A DNA stretch of 33,979 nucleotides from Bradyrhizobium oropedii (GTDB taxonomy: Bacteria; Pseudomonadota; Alphaproteobacteria; Rhizobiales; Xanthobacteraceae): assembly GCF_020889685.1 (NCBI RefSeq), contig NZ_JACMYO010000087.1, positions 1 through 33,979 on the forward strand, written 5' to 3'. Every line of letters starts with the position of its first letter. Position 1 is the stretch's first letter. Positions 1 to 9,699 of the stretch are shown here, one piece after another. A program made the translations under genes and the position numbers. The notes below the pieces were generated by a model, which was not told the DNA's origin, did no database searches, and saw only the letters and a program-made list of their open reading frames with translations.

Positions 1-2
1 CC

Positions 3-581
3 GCGGGCTTCGTCGCCAACCAGCCGATGGTGCTGGCGGGCGTGCTCGACAGCGACGCCTCGCGCAAGGCCGCGCGCTTCGTGCGGTTCTGCGATGCCTT
101 CAACATCCCGATCGTCACCTTCGTCGACGTGCCGGGCTTCCTGCCGGGCACCGCGCAGGAATATGGCGGGCTGATCAAGCACGGCGCGAAACTGCTGTTC
201 GCCTATTCGCAGTGCACGGTGCCGCTCGTCACCATCATCACCCGCAAGGCCTATGGCGGCGCGTTCGACGTGATGGCGTCGAAGGAAATCGGCGCCGACA
301 TGAACTACGCCTGGCCGACCGCCCAGATCGCCGTGATGGGCGCCAAGGGCGCGGTGGAGATCATCTTCCGCAGCGACATCGGCGACCCCGACAAGATCGC
401 GGCGCGAACCAAGGAATACGAAGACCGCTTCCTGTCGCCCTTCATCGCTGCCGAGCGCGGCTACATCGACGACGTTATCATGCCGCATTCGACACGGCGT
501 CGGATTGCGCGCGCACTGGCGATGCTCAGGGACAAGAAGGTCGAGATCCCCGTGAAGAAACACGACAACCTGCCTCTGTGA
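3..581 (+). CDS. pccB: Acyl-CoA (propionyl-CoA) carboxylase beta subunit, 5'-truncated
   Basis: The reading frame is open from the window edge (first full codon at 3), so the true start lies upstream. The visible C-terminal 192 residues are a carboxyltransferase domain. They include the stretches VDVPGFLPGTAQE and RKAYGGAFDVMASK, which line the CoA and biotin pockets of biotin-dependent carboxylases, and end with the family-typical DNLPL-type tail. The subunit transfers carboxylate from biotin to propionyl-CoA, making methylmalonyl-CoA in the cytoplasm. The alpha subunit gene begins 3 bases after this stop, so the two are co-transcribed and probably translationally coupled. The propionyl rather than acetyl assignment rests on overall resemblance and on pairing with a full-length PccA-type alpha subunit. 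Confidence 0.93.
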   Translation, partial: AGFVANQPMVLAGVLDSDASRKAARFVRFCDAFNIPIVTFVDVPGFLPGTAQEYGGLIKHGAKLLFAYSQCTVPLVTIITRKAYGGAFDVMASKEIGADMNYAWPTAQIAVMGAKGAVEIIFRSDIGDPDKIAARTKEYEDRFLSPFIAAERGYIDDVIMPHSTRRRIARALAMLRDKKVEIPVKKHDNLPL

Positions 582-583
582 CC

Positions 584-2599
<2,016 letters not shown>

Positions 2600-3231
2600 C
2601 AATAGGGTTCGCGATCTTCGCATTCTACCGCGAGGAGATGTCGGCTAACCCAAGGCGGGAAAAAGGGCGACCCCCCATATGCAACGGGCTGCGGGCGATC
2701 AAGGTTGACCGATTTTGCGCCTGCATCTGGCTTTCAGTCGGCGCCACATCAACGCGAAGCGTAGTTCCACGACACGAGAGAGCGAGCATCCTGAAAGCCT
2801 TGTTCATGCGACATGCGACGGCTCAAGAATCGAGCTTGTTCGCAGATGCGCGAATGCGCCGGCAGGGTTTAATGGCGGAAAATTCGGTCGTCGGATAACT
2901 CGCGAGCTGCGCAAGCGCTCACCAGCGGCGGGTTGACATGGATGATCAAAGGAGAGCGCCAGGAATCGCAATCGGCGCAAGCGATGATACGCGCCCGAAC
3001 GCTCTGCCGAAAGGCGGCAGGGTTTCGAATGACGCCATGAATCGTCTCTCGTCGTCGCATGCACTGGAAATTAAATAAGCCGGCCCCGATAGCCTGCAGC
3101 ATAATATGCTGATGGGCGATGCGCGGGGGGAAAACTTCGAACATTAATGCCGACCGCGCGGCGCAAGGATCATCAGACAAGCGTGGCCGGAGGTCACGGA
3201 TTGAGGATGCGCTCGGAATTGAAAGCAAGCG
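2600..3231. other. Gene-free junction between core genes and the catabolic region
   Basis: These 632 bases hold no convincing gene; the short open frames are arginine-rich or shadow-like and match nothing I recognise. The sequence is visibly less GC-rich than pccA, for example around 3065-3115. I looked for a copy of the tRNA-Leu 3' end that would mark the left end of the island and found none. The only structured element noted is the palindrome at 3097-3111, listed separately. The stretch may contain the promoter for the VOC/flavin reductase genes. Confidence 0.6.
3097..3111. promoter_or_regulatory. Palindrome CAGCAT-AAT-ATGCTG, candidate operator
   Basis: Perfect 6-bp arms are separated by AAT in an AT-rich patch 120 bp upstream of the first gene of module 1. 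The dyad continues imperfectly outward. The centre (ATAATAT) could double as a -10 element. No transcription start is known and the cognate regulator is not identified; the AraC-type protein at 14945-15808 is one candidate. Confidence 0.3.
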
Positions 3232-3591
3232 ATGAAGCTCAAGCACATCTATCTTACCGCCCAGGAACCTGAAGCGTTAGCCCGCTTCTATGAAGCGCTT
3301 GGACTGGCGATCCGCTTCGCCGACGGCGCCAAATGGATTCAATTCGCCGGAGAGAAGGCCGCCTTCTGCATCGCAGGCCCCGGAGAGTCGGCCTCCGAAG
3401 GGGCTCGGAACGCGGTCGTCGTATTTGAAGTGGATGATCTGGAGCTGACACTCGATCGGGCCCGCGCCCTGGGAGCCGAGATTTTCGGCGAAGTGCGGGA
3501 CATGGGGGCGCATGGCCGTGTGGCTTGCTTGAAGGATCCGCAAAACAACACGATCCAGCTCTTTCAGGTATCGAACAAGCAGGGCGGCTAG
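3232..3591 (+). CDS. VOC (glyoxalase/bleomycin-resistance/dioxygenase) superfamily protein
   Basis: This 119-residue single-domain protein has the paired beta-alpha-beta-beta-beta modules of the vicinal oxygen chelate fold. The first module runs from MKLKHIYLTAQEPEALARFY, and the second includes VVVFEVDDLELTLDRARALG and the closing DPQNNTIQLFQ. In metal-dependent VOC enzymes the last strand usually supplies a glutamate ligand (pattern D-P-x-G-N-x-x-E-L). Here that position is glutamine, so metal binding may be altered or absent. It is the first gene of module 1, 46 bases before the flavin reductase. Possible roles are isomerase or epimerase, lyase, or binding of a pathway intermediate; the substrate cannot be told from sequence. 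Confidence 0.8.
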   Translation: MKLKHIYLTAQEPEALARFYEALGLAIRFADGAKWIQFAGEKAAFCIAGPGESASEGARNAVVVFEVDDLELTLDRARALGAEIFGEVRDMGAHGRVACLKDPQNNTIQLFQVSNKQGG

Positions 3592-3637
3592 CCGGCTCCG
3601 GACAACTCGGTTCGAGCATTTGCGGGAAACTATCACC

Positions 3638-4165
3638 ATGAACTTCCGAGTGTCACCGATGCCAAACCAACCATCCCCGGTGTTCAGCAGTGCGGAATTC
3701 CGGAGCGCAATGCGCCACGTGCCCGGCGCGGTATCTATCGTGACGACGGGTGTGCGACCGGGCAGGCACGGTTTGACGTTGACGGCTGGGTGCTCATTGT
3801 CAACCGAACCATCGAGCGTGCTCGTTTGCGTCAACAAGTCCGCCGGTGGCCACGAGACAATAAAGCAGAGCGGATCATTTTGCTGGAACATTCTAACGGC
3901 GGATCACGCTGAGCTCGCAAAGAAGTTTGCCGGGCAGGACGGAAGCAAGGGCGACATACGCTTTGCTGACGGTTTGTGGCGTCAACTCACGACAGGCGCG
4001 CCGAGCCTCATCGAGGCAATTTGCAGCTTCGACTGTCGCGTCTCCGGTTCGTACGATGCCGGCAGCCATACGATCTTCGTCGGCGAAGTTGTTGCCCAAA
4101 CAACCAACATCGATCGCGAGCCGCTTGTCTACGTAAACGGCGAGTTCACCGTACCGAAGCGTTAG
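3638..4165 (+). CDS. Flavin reductase-like, FMN-binding domain protein
   Basis: This 175-residue protein of the HpaC/RutF/DIM6-NTAB flavin reductase family has the N-terminal FRSAMRHVPGAVSIVTTG segment, the flavin-binding TLTAGCSLSTEPSSVLVCVNK stretch in pieces, SFCWNILTADHAELAKKFAG, and the C-terminal HTIFVGEVV...PLVYVNGEF. Such proteins use NAD(P)H to supply reduced FMN or FAD to a partner monooxygenase. The obvious partner here is the luciferase-like monooxygenase at 9700-10830. The ATG at 3638 was preferred over an in-frame TTG at 3620 because GCGGGA lies upstream of it and it gives a normal family length; an ATG at 3659 is also possible. The substrate of the pair is unknown. Confidence 0.85.
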   Translation: MNFRVSPMPNQPSPVFSSAEFRSAMRHVPGAVSIVTTGVRPGRHGLTLTAGCSLSTEPSSVLVCVNKSAGGHETIKQSGSFCWNILTADHAELAKKFAGQDGSKGDIRFADGLWRQLTTGAPSLIEAICSFDCRVSGSYDAGSHTIFVGEVVAQTTNIDREPLVYVNGEFTVPKR

Positions 4166-4309
4166 AAGGTCCCGCGCATGGGCTGCCGAATGAGTGTCGC
4201 ACTCAGTGAGAATAGCGCCCGGACACCGACCGAGAATGCGAAGCAAAGGCTCAGGTCATAGCGTCTGGCGGCCAAGAGGATATCTGTCACAAACGCAGGA
4301 GAAATACCA

Positions 4310-4465
4310 ATGCGGGGGACCATGTTCGCTGACCAGCTCAGGTGGGAATTCAACGCCGGCGTGGTCTCGATCCCGCCCGAGCGCGGCCGGCCGCGGCTAG
4401 CGGCGTGCCTGAGTGTTGCGGTGTCCAATACCCGGCATTCGCTCGCGCCAGTCAGTGATTGCTGA
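4310..4465 (+). CDS. Small ORF (51 aa) coupled to the first ABC permease gene
   Basis: An ATG at 4310 follows a good Shine-Dalgarno sequence (CAGGAGA, about 8 bases upstream) and opens a 51-codon frame. Its TGA stop (4463-4465) overlaps the permease ATG (4465-4467) as TGATG. The permease itself has no clear ribosome binding site. The peptide (beginning MRGTMFADQLRWEF) matches nothing I recognise, and has no obvious membrane segment or signal. It may be a leader ORF that drives permease translation by termination-reinitiation, or a remnant of a longer gene. Seen directly: the SD sequence, the open frame and the overlap. Inferred: translation and coupling. Confidence 0.45.
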   Translation: MRGTMFADQLRWEFNAGVVSIPPERGRPRLAACLSVAVSNTRHSLAPVSDC

Positions 4466-5334
4466 TGCTCTCGCTCTGGCTCAATGTTCTTGCGAGCGGC
4501 ATTCTGCTCGGTCTCGTTTACGGCCTCGTCGCGTTGGGCCTGACCATCATATTCGGCGTCATGCGCGTCGTAAATTTTGCGCACGGCGAGATGGTCGTGT
4601 TCGGTGTCTACATCGGCTACTGGACGGTTCGGCTGTGGAACGTCCCAATCATCGTGGCGGCAGCTATCGCTGCGGTCGTGATGTTCGCCTTCGGATATCT
4701 GCTGGAAGCGCTGATCGTGAAGCGGTTCGTGAACCGGCCGCATCACTATCAGTTCATTGTTTTCATCGGCCTGTCGTTGCTCTTTAGCGGAACCCTTTTG
4801 GTCGCGTTCGGGCCGGATCCGCGTCCAACTGCCTCGCAGCTGTCGTTTCAGACCGTATCCCTCGGCCTTGTGACGCTCGACCTGGCGAGAGTGCAGGCGG
4901 CAGCGACCGCCGGGCTGCTTATAGCTCTGCTTGGAGCGTATCTGAAGTTCTCCCCGTTCGGCCGCTCGCTGCGGGCGGCGGCTGACAACCGTTTGGGCGG
5001 TCTCATCGTTGGACTGAACATTCCACGAATCTATGCGGTGACCTTTGGCATCGGGGCAGCTTGCGCAGGGGTCGCCGGCGCCCTGATATCTCCCCTGTTC
5101 GACGCTCAACCATATCTCGCCGTCGATTTTACTCTCCTTGCTTTCGTGACGGTCATCGTGGGCGGGCTCGGCAGCTTCGGCGGAGCACTCCTCGGAGGTC
5201 TGGTGATCGGCGTCGCAGAGGCAATCGCGGCGTTGATGTTCACGCCTTCGATGAAGACGGCGCTTCCTTACGCGCTCCTGATTATCATCCTGGTTTTCCG
5301 TCCGAGGGGGTTTTTTGGTGCAAAAGAAATTTGA
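4465..5334 (+). CDS. livH: ABC transporter permease, LivH type
   Basis: This 289-residue integral membrane protein of the branched-chain amino acid permease family is strongly hydrophobic, with about eight predicted membrane segments. The hallmark N-terminal motif is YGLVALGLTIIFGVMRVVNF followed by AHGE. The conserved permease loop is FSPFGRSLRAAADNRLGGLIVGLN, and a C-terminal segment reads VTVIVGGLGSFGGALLGGLVIG. It forms the inner-membrane channel with the LivM-type permease that overlaps its 3' end, and is energised by the two following ATPases. In alphaproteobacterial catabolic islands, Liv-type importers often carry aromatic or heterocyclic acids rather than amino acids, and the enzyme genes in this operon suggest the same here. 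The gene symbol indicates family, not demonstrated substrate. Confidence 0.92.
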   Translation: MLSLWLNVLASGILLGLVYGLVALGLTIIFGVMRVVNFAHGEMVVFGVYIGYWTVRLWNVPIIVAAAIAAVVMFAFGYLLEALIVKRFVNRPHHYQFIVFIGLSLLFSGTLLVAFGPDPRPTASQLSFQTVSLGLVTLDLARVQAAATAGLLIALLGAYLKFSPFGRSLRAAADNRLGGLIVGLNIPRIYAVTFGIGAACAGVAGALISPLFDAQPYLAVDFTLLAFVTVIVGGLGSFGGALLGGLVIGVAEAIAALMFTPSMKTALPYALLIIILVFRPRGFFGAKEI

Positions 5335-6349
5335 CCGTGGGGTGGAAAGGACGCGGTGGCTTGCCGGGATAACGGTCTTCGCTGTCCTGGGATTAGTCGG
5401 GTTGCTGGCAAACCCGTACGTCATCTCGCTGATGACGATCGTATTGTTGTTCACCTTCCTCGGACAGTCCTGGAACTTGATGCTTGGCATCGGCGGGCAG
5501 CTATCGATCGGTCACGCCCTTTTTGTCGGGCTGGGAGCCTATTCTGTCGGTGTCCTCTACGTAAGGTACGGCATTTCGCCATGGGTCGGGCTCTTGACCG
5601 GAATGATCCTCGCCGGATCCGTTGGCGCGTCGATCGCCTGGTTGAGCTTCCGGTTCGAGGTTCGCGGTATCTATTTCGCGCTGCTTACGATTGCCGCCGC
5701 CGAGTTCGCCAGGATCATGTTCAGTGGCTGGGAGTTCGTGGGCGCAATGCAGGGATTGTTCTTTCCTGCGCCAAGCGGCGGGATTGAGATCTCAATGCTT
5801 CGCGGCGATGCCCGCTTTTACTACTTCGTCGCGCTTGCACTGGCGGCGCTGGGAATAATCGGAACCGAATTTATTTCACGATCTTACCTCGGATACGTAT
5901 GGCGGGCGATGCGCGACGACGAATCGGCCGCACGCGCGCTCGGCGTCCGGACCTTCCAGCACAAGATTCTCGTCATCTCGCTATCGGCTGCAATGGCCGC
6001 CGCGGGCGGTGGCGTTCTGGCGCTCGTGCAAGGGTCGATTTTCCCGGACTCGATCATGGGGATGGGGCTATCAGTAGACGTCCTGATAGGTCCCGTGGTC
6101 GGGGGGCTGGGGACTACGTTCGGTCCGCTGGTCGGGTCGCTCGCCGCGATTCCGCTCAATCACTTGATGAGCGCGCTCGGCGACAGTCTTCGGATCCCGG
6201 GACTGAACAATATTACCTACGGTGTTGTCCTGATCTCGGTCGTCTGGTTCCTGCCAGACGGCATCTGGCCGGCGATTGTGCGCCTTTGCAAAGCTATCCA
6301 GGCGCCACCCACGGCATGGCTGTGGCATTCCCGAAAGGTCGAAGAATGA
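5318..6349 (+). CDS. livM: ABC transporter permease, LivM type
   Basis: This 343-residue hydrophobic protein carries the LivM signature (LLFTFLGQSWNLMLGIGGQL, then SIGHALFVGLGAYSVG). The cytoplasmic coupling region is YVWRAMRDDESAARALGVRT, and the tail GGLGTTFGPLVGSLAAIPL is typical. It pairs with the LivH-type permease, which it overlaps by 17 bases. The start is taken as GTG at 5318, because a G-rich Shine-Dalgarno stretch (GAGGGGG) sits about 8 bases upstream; a TTG at 5315 is less likely. The stop overlaps the next ATG by 4 bases (ATGA), so the transporter genes are tightly coupled. The substrate is unknown. Confidence 0.92.
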   Translation: MQKKFDRGVERTRWLAGITVFAVLGLVGLLANPYVISLMTIVLLFTFLGQSWNLMLGIGGQLSIGHALFVGLGAYSVGVLYVRYGISPWVGLLTGMILAGSVGASIAWLSFRFEVRGIYFALLTIAAAEFARIMFSGWEFVGAMQGLFFPAPSGGIEISMLRGDARFYYFVALALAALGIIGTEFISRSYLGYVWRAMRDDESAARALGVRTFQHKILVISLSAAMAAAGGGVLALVQGSIFPDSIMGMGLSVDVLIGPVVGGLGTTFGPLVGSLAAIPLNHLMSALGDSLRIPGLNNITYGVVLISVVWFLPDGIWPAIVRLCKAIQAPPTAWLWHSRKVEE

Positions 6350-7071
6350 CAACTCTGCTCGAGGTCGAGAACCTGTCCCGATCGTTCGGAGGCTTGGTCG
6401 CGGTGAAGGATGTAAGCTTCTCACTTCGAGCCGGGCGGATCACAGCGCTGATTGGACCGAATGGAGCGGGAAAGACGACATGCTTCAACCTGGTCGCTGG
6501 TGCCCTGAAGCCGACCAGCGGCCGGGTGCTGTTCGAAGGCCGCCAAATCGACAATTCGCCACCCGAGACTGTTTGCAGGATGGGCATCGCGCGAACATTT
6601 CAGATCGTGCGGCCGATGCGTGAGATGTCGGTGCTTGAGAATGCCATGATCGGAGCCTTCAGCTGGACCAGAAACGTAAGCGAGGCCAGATCGAAGGCGT
6701 ACGAGTCTCTTGAAAGCGTTGGTCTGGCCGCCAAGGCCCACGCGAGGACGGATCAATTAACGCTACCGGACCGGAAAATGCTGGAAACGGCCAAGGCGCT
6801 GTCGACGCGGCCCAAATTGCTGTTGCTGGACGAGGTTATGGCGGGTCTGAGACCGACTGAAGCTGCGGGTATCGTAGGCGTACTGCAGAAGCTTGCCGAA
6901 GGTGGATTGACGATCCTCCTTGTCGAGCACGTGATGCGCATCGTGATGGAAGTGGCCTCGCGTGTGGTGGTGCTGCATCACGGCGCCAAGATCGCAGAGG
7001 GACCTCCCGGAGAGGTGGTTGCAGATCCGAAAGTCCTCGAGAGCTACCTGGGGGCAGGCTTCCATGTTTAG
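6346..7071 (+). CDS. livG: ABC transporter ATP-binding protein, LivG type
   Basis: This 241-residue ATPase powers the Liv-type importer. Walker A is GPNGAGKT at residues 37-44, the Q-loop glutamine is at 86 (RTFQIV), Walker B is LLLLDE at 158-163 and the switch histidine is at 195 (VEHVMRIV). The signature region reads LTLPDRKMLETAKAL instead of the textbook LSGGQ form; such degenerate signatures are known among LivG-like ATPases. The RTFQ and EHVM patterns are typical LivG. The ATG at 6346 overlaps the LivM stop, and the frame upstream of it is a shadow. It overlaps the LivF-type gene by 8 bases. Confidence 0.93.
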   Translation: MTTLLEVENLSRSFGGLVAVKDVSFSLRAGRITALIGPNGAGKTTCFNLVAGALKPTSGRVLFEGRQIDNSPPETVCRMGIARTFQIVRPMREMSVLENAMIGAFSWTRNVSEARSKAYESLESVGLAAKAHARTDQLTLPDRKMLETAKALSTRPKLLLLDEVMAGLRPTEAAGIVGVLQKLAEGGLTILLVEHVMRIVMEVASRVVVLHHGAKIAEGPPGEVVADPKVLESYLGAGFHV

Positions 7072-7783
7072 TGGTGCGCTTCTGACGATCGATGGACTTT
7101 GTGTCGCGTACGATGGATCCTGCGCTTTGAACGGCGTCTCCCTGCAGATCCACAAAGGCGAATTGATCTGCGTCGTTGGCGCGAACGGCGCAGGGAAGAC
7201 CTCACTCATCAGATCAATCTCGGGCATCGTTCGATCCTCGAGCGGTGTCATCAAGATGAACGGTGTTGATATCACCGGGATGCCGCCATGGGAGATCTGC
7301 GAGCGCGGCATTGCCCAGGTCGCGGAAGGTCGGCAGATTTTCGGAAGTCTTTCTGTGGAAGAAAACCTGCTGCTCGGAGGGACGCTGAAGCGCGCGAAGG
7401 CCGGGCAGGCCGAAACGCTCGACTTCGTTTATCAATTGTTTGAGAAGCTTCGTGAGCGCCGGGGGCAATTGGCCGGTACGCTATCGGGCGGCGAGCAGCA
7501 GATGCTGGCTATCGGCCGTGCAATCATGTCGAAGCCCGAGGTCGTCATGTTTGACGAGCCTTCCATCGGGTTGTCGCCCGCGCTGACGGACGTCATGTTT
7601 CGTGTGGTGAAGTCCCTGCACGAGCAGGGAGCCACGGTCTTGCTGGTAGAGCAGAATGTGGCGAAATCGCTTGCGTTGGCCAATCGCGGCTACGTTCTGG
7701 AGAACGGCTCAATCGTGCTCCACGGATCCAGCGACGAGTTGCTGGACAATCCCGAGGTTCAGCGCGCTTATCTTGGATTGTAA
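7064..7783 (+). CDS. livF: ABC transporter ATP-binding protein, LivF type
   Basis: This 239-residue ATPase is the second of the importer pair. Walker A is GANGAGKT at 39-46, the canonical signature LSGGEQ is at 140-145 and Walker B is VVMFDE at 160-165. The ERGIAQVAEGRQIFGSLSVE segment and the ending EVQRAYLGL are LivF hallmarks. Unlike its LivG partner it has a standard signature motif. The start at 7064 lies inside the end of livG; the longer open frame upstream is a shadow. A 164-base gap with no gene follows before the first crotonase gene. Confidence 0.93.
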   Translation: MFSGALLTIDGLCVAYDGSCALNGVSLQIHKGELICVVGANGAGKTSLIRSISGIVRSSSGVIKMNGVDITGMPPWEICERGIAQVAEGRQIFGSLSVEENLLLGGTLKRAKAGQAETLDFVYQLFEKLRERRGQLAGTLSGGEQQMLAIGRAIMSKPEVVMFDEPSIGLSPALTDVMFRVVKSLHEQGATVLLVEQNVAKSLALANRGYVLENGSIVLHGSSDELLDNPEVQRAYLGL

Positions 7784-7947
7784 CGGTCCTGAATGGCGGG
7801 ACTAGCCCGTCATCCGAAAAGGCGGCCGAGCGATCGCGGCAGAAGATGCCGCGAAATAGCCCGGGCACGACCATTTGTGTCGAGCAGCGGCGTCGGGGAG
7901 AGGGTGTACCGCAATCAATTCCATAAGGCCTCGCTTAGGCTGTTTCT

Positions 7948-8715
7948 ATGGAACCCGATGACGCCCTTCTGATCGAACGCGACTGCGATGTGGTCACCAT
8001 GACCATGAACAGGCCGCCGGCAAACGCATTGAATAACGCCCTTGTTGGCCAGCTGCTGGACAGGTTTCGCGCATTGTCTCGCGAGGTGTCGCCGCCGGGC
8101 ATTGTCCTGACCGGCCAGGGCGAGCGCTTCTTCAGTGCGGGCGGAGACATAAAGGAGGTCGGCGGCATCGAAATATCACGGCCTCGGATGAGGAGCTTCC
8201 ATGCGCTTCTTTGCGAGATGGAGAGATACCCCGGGCCCTTCGTGTGTGCCGTGCGTGGATACGCCGTCGGCGGGGCCTTGGAGTTTCTTCTTCACGCCGA
8301 CTACGTCGTAGCGAACCATGAATGCAAGGTCGGGTTCCCGGAAATCAACCACGGCCTGTTGCCTGCAGCCAAGGGAATCCGGAAGGCAGTTCAGAAGCTT
8401 GGGCTTCGTGAGGCGCAGGCATTGCTCTACTGGGGCGACTTGACCGACGCCCAAAGGGCACGCCAAATTGGGGCGATCAACGAGATCGCAAGCACCGCGG
8501 AAGTGATGGTGAGGGCCGGGGAGGTATGCAGGTATCTTCGTGGAAAGGAGCGCAAGCTGTTTGCGGCGATCAAGCGTTCGCTGAACCTGACGGGCCAAAT
8601 GGACGATGCTGCGCTCGAAGCGGTGACGATCGAGGATCTCGCGGCCTATCTGGTCGACGATAGTTCGGCACAGGCGCGTTCGCGCTTCCTGTCGAAACAG
8701 CCAAGGAAAGCCTGA
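7948..8715 (+). CDS. Enoyl-CoA hydratase/isomerase (crotonase) family enzyme 1
   Basis: This 255-residue crotonase-fold protein has oxyanion-hole segments GERFFSAGGDIKEV and RGYAVGGALEFLLHADYVVA. Glutamates occur at both positions that act as general acid/base in true enoyl-CoA hydratases (the E in GGALEF and the E in FPEINHG), so hydration of an unsaturated acyl-CoA is plausible. The C-terminal trimerisation region is shorter and less typical. It is the first enzyme gene after the transporter and abuts the creatininase-family gene directly (TGA-ATG). With the CoA ligase at 11639-13510 it implies CoA-thioester chemistry. The exact substrate cannot be assigned. Confidence 0.87.
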   Translation: MEPDDALLIERDCDVVTMTMNRPPANALNNALVGQLLDRFRALSREVSPPGIVLTGQGERFFSAGGDIKEVGGIEISRPRMRSFHALLCEMERYPGPFVCAVRGYAVGGALEFLLHADYVVANHECKVGFPEINHGLLPAAKGIRKAVQKLGLREAQALLYWGDLTDAQRARQIGAINEIASTAEVMVRAGEVCRYLRGKERKLFAAIKRSLNLTGQMDDAALEAVTIEDLAAYLVDDSSAQARSRFLSKQPRKA

Positions 8716-9498
8716 ATGACCGCACCGGCATTGCCTGACGAGCTCCGTCTTGAACTGATGAGCTTCGAACAGGTATCGGCCGCCCTTGCTGCGGGGGCAT
8801 CGACCGTCCTGATACCCTGCGGAGCTGTGGAGCAACATGGACCGCACCTTCCGCTCTGCATGGATGCGGATCATGCAGACGCCATCGCGGCGAGGCTGGC
8901 GCGGCATCTGGGACGCACCCTGATCGCGCCCACCATCAAGGTCGGCTGTTCAGCACACCATCTGGTCTTCCCGGGGACGATCTCCATTCGCCAGGAGACG
9001 TTCGAATCGATCTGCCTGGATTATTGCACAAGTCTTGCGAGGCACGGCTTCAGGCGCATTCTGCTGTTCTCGGGGCACATCGGGAATTTCCCCGCGCTCC
9101 GGGACATGCTTCCCCGGCTGAGACGTGCCGTTCCGGCAGACGTCGAGATCGACGCGTACTGCGATGCAGTCGCCTGGATCGAGAGATGGCGAAGCGCCGT
9201 CGAGCAAGCGGGTGGTGACCCGAATGCGGTTGGAGGACATGCCGATATCGCGGAGACGTCGCTCATGATGTTGCTCCGCCCCGATAGCGTTCGGCTCGAT
9301 CGGTTCGAGGTCGGGCATCTCGGTGCGCTATCCGAGGAGCAGCTTCAGGCAATGTGGAGAAACGGCATCAAGTCCGTCACCGCCAACGGCATCATCGGCA
9401 ACCCGTTCGGCTCGACGGCCCGGATCGGCGAGCGATGTCTCGCGGCGATAGCAGATCTTCTGGCTGTCTCGTTTGGAAGCCGAAGCAATGCCGTCTGA
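8716..9498 (+). CDS. Creatininase-family amidohydrolase
   Basis: This 260-residue protein has the metal-binding pattern of the creatininase family: GAVEQHGPHLPLCMDADH with E39, H41, D50 and H53, a GHIGNF motif with H121, and HADIAETS with H175 and E180. Members bind two divalent metals (Zn or Mn) and hydrolyse cyclic or formyl amides such as creatinine; others work in riboflavin/F420 and mycofactocin biosynthesis. In this operon, hydrolysis of a lactam, imide or formamide produced by the neighbouring flavin monooxygenase is the natural guess, but the true substrate is unknown. It starts at the base after the ECH1 stop, so it is probably co-translated with it. Confidence 0.88.
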   Translation: MTAPALPDELRLELMSFEQVSAALAAGASTVLIPCGAVEQHGPHLPLCMDADHADAIAARLARHLGRTLIAPTIKVGCSAHHLVFPGTISIRQETFESICLDYCTSLARHGFRRILLFSGHIGNFPALRDMLPRLRRAVPADVEIDAYCDAVAWIERWRSAVEQAGGDPNAVGGHADIAETSLMMLLRPDSVRLDRFEVGHLGALSEEQLQAMWRNGIKSVTANGIIGNPFGSTARIGERCLAAIADLLAVSFGSRSNAV

Positions 9499-9699
9499 AT
9501 CTCTCGTGCTCCTCCGCCGATGAACGCCGAGAGCGATGGTCGCGCCGCGTTCAGCGACGTTGGCTGCGAAAGGGACAGGCGGCGACTGCTCACAGCACAA
9601 AATTTGGAAAGTCATCTAACCGCGGGGCGCATTCGAACAAAAATGTTGCCGCGCCCATGAAATGCTTCGCCATCTTGACACTCCATGAGGATCCAGAAG

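Noticed and set aside
4162..5490. 442-codon minus-strand open frame opposite the Liv permease
   Set aside because: It runs across an unmistakable permease gene and has a low-complexity charged composition; it is a shadow.
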